Shown: positions 31,954 through 32,167 of the stretch, piece after piece | Position numbering within the stretch: the stretch's first letter is position 1 | How the letters are laid out: each line of letters starts with the position of its first letter | Source of the DNA: Thermoplasmata archaeon | Lineage (GTDB): Archaea; Thermoplasmatota; Thermoplasmata; Thermoplasmatales; Thermoplasmataceae | Direction of reading: 5' to 3' | Length of the DNA stretch: 32,167 nucleotides | Assembly (NCBI GenBank): GCA_021785735.1 | Contig: JAJYEP010000008.1 | Span: 1 to 32,167 of the forward strand | Notes under the pieces: model-generated | The model's database searches: none | Seen by the model: the letters and a program-made list of their open reading frames with translations, nothing else | Told to the model about the DNA's origin: nothing | Translations under genes and position numbers: made by a program

Positions 31954-32167
31954 ATGGTTTTGGACAGCTTCGGGTCTTCCCTCAGGGAGACTTTGAGAAA
32001 GATAACTGGTGCAAGTTACATCGACAAGGATACGATAAAGGAAGTGGTAAAGGAAATTCAGAGGATTCTGCTGAAAGCCGACGTTAATGTCAAGCTTGCA
32101 CTGGAACTTACCAGGACTCTTGAAAAAAGAGCGAGCGAAGAGAAGCCTCCTGCCGGCATGCTTGAGC
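31954..32167 (+). CDS. srp54: Signal recognition particle protein SRP54, N-terminal part
   Basis: The first 71 codons are present; the gene runs off the right edge. MVLDSFGSSLRETLRKITG, followed by VKEIQRILLKADVNVKLALELTRTLEKRA, is the four-helix N domain of SRP54/Ffh, which binds the signal peptide of nascent proteins with 7S RNA and targets ribosomes to the membrane. The GTPase and M domains lie outside the window. It has its own promoter and diverges from the SPFH operon. In many archaea it is next to pus10 and rpl21e, but here it stands apart. Confidence 0.9.
   Translation, partial: MVLDSFGSSLRETLRKITGASYIDKDTIKEVVKEIQRILLKADVNVKLALELTRTLEKRASEEKPPAGMLE

Overview
The window is archaeal and looks like a member of the order Thermoplasmatales (acidophilic, wall-less Euryarchaeota). 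The evidence is an exosome operon (Rrp4-Rrp41-Rrp42), archaeal ribosomal proteins L37Ae and L21e, RNA polymerase subunits P and F, Pus10, DUF655, archaeal PheS and SRP54. Most genes outside operons begin about 25 nt downstream of a TATA-like box (leaderless mRNAs), while genes inside operons have GGTGA-type ribosome binding sites. The genus cannot be fixed by eye. No tRNA, rRNA, CRISPR array or intact insertion sequence was seen.

Layout. (1) 1-1884 (-): the first 628 residues of a large secreted surface protein with a signal peptide, a DUF2341-like domain, a GLPSG-type beta repeat and the start of a beta-propeller; it runs off the left edge. (2) 1885-2519: weak coding remnants only. (3) 2520-4480 (-): GTP-type PEP carboxykinase, preceded by a 34-codon ORF whose stop overlaps its start. 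(4) 4627-6303 (+): a YwiC-like membrane protein and a stomatin, convergent with (5). (5) 12001-6300 (-): a ten-gene information-processing superoperon, rrp4-rrp41-rrp42-rpl37ae-rpoP-pus10-rpl21e-rpoF-DUF655-ksgA. It joins two gene strings that many archaea keep apart. rpoP is missing from the ORF track because it has no ATG, GTG or TTG start; it appears to start at AUA, overlapping the L37Ae stop as AUAA.

(6) 12199-12471: a possible transposase remnant. (7) 12516-15028: pheS divergent from a metal-dependent cyclase/hydrolase. (8) 15174-16717: a DEAD-box RNA helicase convergent with a one-domain parvulin. (9) 16817-22243 (+): two tandem paralogous MFS transporters, exonuclease III and a GH31 alpha-glucosidase. 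(10) 23916-22256 (-): deoC and an ArsA/Get3-like ATPase with altered switch motifs. (11) 24159-27271 (+): a sugar-porter MFS protein, a DapA/KDG-aldolase family enzyme and a DUF998 membrane protein. The transporters, GH31, DeoC, aldolase and PEPCK suggest use of oligosaccharides and sugar acids plus gluconeogenesis. (12) 27326-28931: an orphan D12-class adenine methylase divergent from an unrecognised 159-aa protein. (13) 31710-28948 (-): a three-gene operon encoding a coiled-coil protein, a YdjI-like SPFH protein carrying three zinc ribbons, and a zinc-ribbon protein with a Gly/Met-rich segment. This is the best candidate here for a poorly described system, probably a membrane-associated scaffold or stress module. 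(14) 31954 to the right edge (+): the start of srp54.
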